DNA from: an uncultured Bacteroidales bacterium
GTDB lineage: Bacteria; Bacteroidota; Bacteroidia; Bacteroidales; UBA3663
Direction: 5' to 3'
Assembly: GCA_937899265.1 (NCBI GenBank)
Contig: CALBPV010000071.1
Coordinates: 1 to 35,268 of the forward strand
DNA length: 35,268 nucleotides
In this document: piece after piece, positions 34,583 to 35,268 of the stretch
Layout: every line of letters begins with the position of its first letter
Position numbering within the stretch: position 1 is the stretch's first letter
Notes under the pieces: generated by a model
The model's database searches: none
What the model was told of the DNA's origin: nothing
What the model saw: the letters and a program-made list of their open reading frames with translations, nothing else
Made by a program: the position numbers and the translations under genes

Positions 34583-35169
34583 ACCGTCCTCCCGAACGTA
34601 AGATAACATTCTGAAACTCCATATTGTCCAATCGGGGTTCACTAAATAACTAAAGTTCCCCACACCTCCTAATGGGTGCAGAATATAAAGTCTCTATAGC
34701 AAAAAGAGGGCTGTCTGTACAGGTTCTTGGAATAAGCAGAAAAGTGGAAAAGCCTAAGGAATTGGCTTAACCTTGCCCTTTGCCCTTAGACCTTTTGAAC
34801 CTTGCCCTTAGCCCTTAGACCTTTGACCTTAGTCTTTTGACCGTCCTTCAGGACGTTGAGCGCCTTAGACCTTTGACCTTAGACCTTAGACCAAAATTGG
34901 GCGGATGGAAGGACAAATACGTGGGGGTGGCGGAAATCTGTGGACGCGTCGCGAAATACTTGGAGCCGGCTGGAATCTGGCGGCGCGAGGTACAAAATAT
35001 CCGACTTGCCTAATACTGAGGGGGGAGCAGAATACCCGGGTTCGCCGTGAGGCGGGCGAGTCGTAAAATGATGTCATTGAGCCTGAGGGTAGGGAGGGCG
35101 TTCATGGCAAAAAATTTGAGATTAAAGATTTCAAAGAGCGTGTCGTGCGAAAACTTAAATTTTACGGTG
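34583..35169. other. Non-coding region with a degenerate short ORF
   Basis: No convincing gene is present. A 28-codon frame at 34672-34758 (MGAEYKVSIAKRG...) and leftward frames at 34886-35077 and 35013-35105 lack family features. The frame beginning at 35105 (MNALPTLRLNDIILRLARL) follows the leftward promoter and could be a leader peptide or gene remnant. The heptamer array is listed separately. Confidence 0.6.
34772..34892. repeat. Heptamer tandem array interrupted by a small palindrome
   Basis: Units CTTAGAC, CTTTGAC, CTTAGCC and CTTTGCC follow head to tail from 34772 with few length exceptions. The array is interrupted at 34842-34855 by the palindrome CGTCCT-TC-AGGACG and a short spacer, then resumes with CTTAGAC, CTTTGAC, CTTAGAC, CTTAGAC and ends at 34892. 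It is non-coding. Confidence 0.85.
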
Positions 35170-35202
35170 CAAAGATACGGAAAGTTTTTGACGCATGCCA
35201 AA
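35170..35202 (-). promoter_or_regulatory. Leftward Bacteroidota-type promoter
   Basis: Read leftward, TTTG (35199-35202) and a perfect TATCTTTG (35170-35177) are separated by 21 bp. It points into the non-coding region; the first ATG after it with a frame of any length is at 35105, encoding about 31 residues. Confidence 0.6.
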
Positions 35203-35217
35203 TTTCCCGGGTTGCAA

Positions 35218-35256
35218 TTAACATTTGAGGCCATTATTTTAACATTTGAGGCCATT
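35218..35256. repeat. 18-bp direct repeat with a 21-bp period
   Basis: TTAACATTTGAGGCCATT occurs at 35218-35235 and again at 35239-35256, identical in all 18 bases and spaced by 21 bp, two turns of the helix. It lies just upstream of the leftward promoter at 35170-35202. The repeat may continue past the window end. Confidence 0.9.
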
Positions 35257-35268
35257 TTACCCCCATTT

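Noticed and set aside
34672..34758. 28-codon ORF starting MGAEYKVSIAKRG
   Set aside because: No promoter, no family recognised and no neighbours in support. It may be a remnant, so it is noted only within the non-coding region.
35010..35255. 81-codon leftward ORF at the right end (MASNVKIMASNVN...)
   Set aside because: Its start lies in the direct repeat upstream of the promoter, so it would not be on the transcript; only the shorter frame from 35105 would be.

Overview
The window looks like a chromosomal segment of a Bacteroidales bacterium, most likely Prevotellaceae. Several promoters match the Bacteroidota type (TTTG near -33 and TAnnTTTG near -7, about 19-21 bp apart), starts have AT-rich leaders without strong Shine-Dalgarno sequences, and the gene families fit: a DUF5686 outer-membrane protein, a DUF4922-SpoIID fusion, a Nudix-type sugar regulator and a single-polypeptide pyruvate:ferredoxin oxidoreductase. 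The species is an inference. No rRNA, tRNA, phage, intact IS element or CRISPR array was seen.

Left part (1-5300). Bases 1-484 are non-coding and rich in repeats and hairpins. A leftward operon fabD-lrp-truA follows, its genes coupled by two ATGA overlaps. A galactose block then runs rightward: galM, a 39-residue basic microprotein with its own terminator-like hairpin, and galK. No galactose transporter lies between galM and galK.

Middle part (5300-21600). A tightly packed rightward series encodes an ABC-F ATPase, a secreted GH10-like hydrolase, an N-acetylglucosamine-kinase-like ATPase, a DUF5686 outer-membrane protein, a GT2 glycosyltransferase, a two-domain protein (HIT/GalT-like DUF4922 plus SpoIID/LytB) and MiaA. 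The content points to envelope and amino-sugar metabolism, with translation factors at either end. Next come a separately promoted AAA+ ATPase and the large nifJ gene, which ends at hairpins facing the convergent xyl genes.

Right part (21700-33750) is sugar catabolism. Leftward are xylR (a Nudix-like regulator), xylB and xylA, for D-xylose to xylulose 5-phosphate. A divergent hexuronate regulon follows: uxaB-uxaA leftward, and uxaC, kdgK, kdgA and an ExuT-like transporter rightward. Together these carry galacturonate through tagaturonate, altronate, KDG and KDPG to pyruvate plus glyceraldehyde 3-phosphate. Pyruvate can feed the NifJ enzyme. Glucuronate-specific uxuA and uxuB are not in the window, nor is an obvious hexuronate regulator. 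An AlkD-like DNA glycosylase follows a strong terminator. The last ~690 bases are non-coding, with a heptamer repeat array, a leftward promoter and a 21-bp-phased direct repeat.

The least explained items are the DUF4922-SpoIID fusion, the galM-galK microprotein, the inverted repeat bracketing the xylR -7 box, and the repeat-rich non-coding ends.
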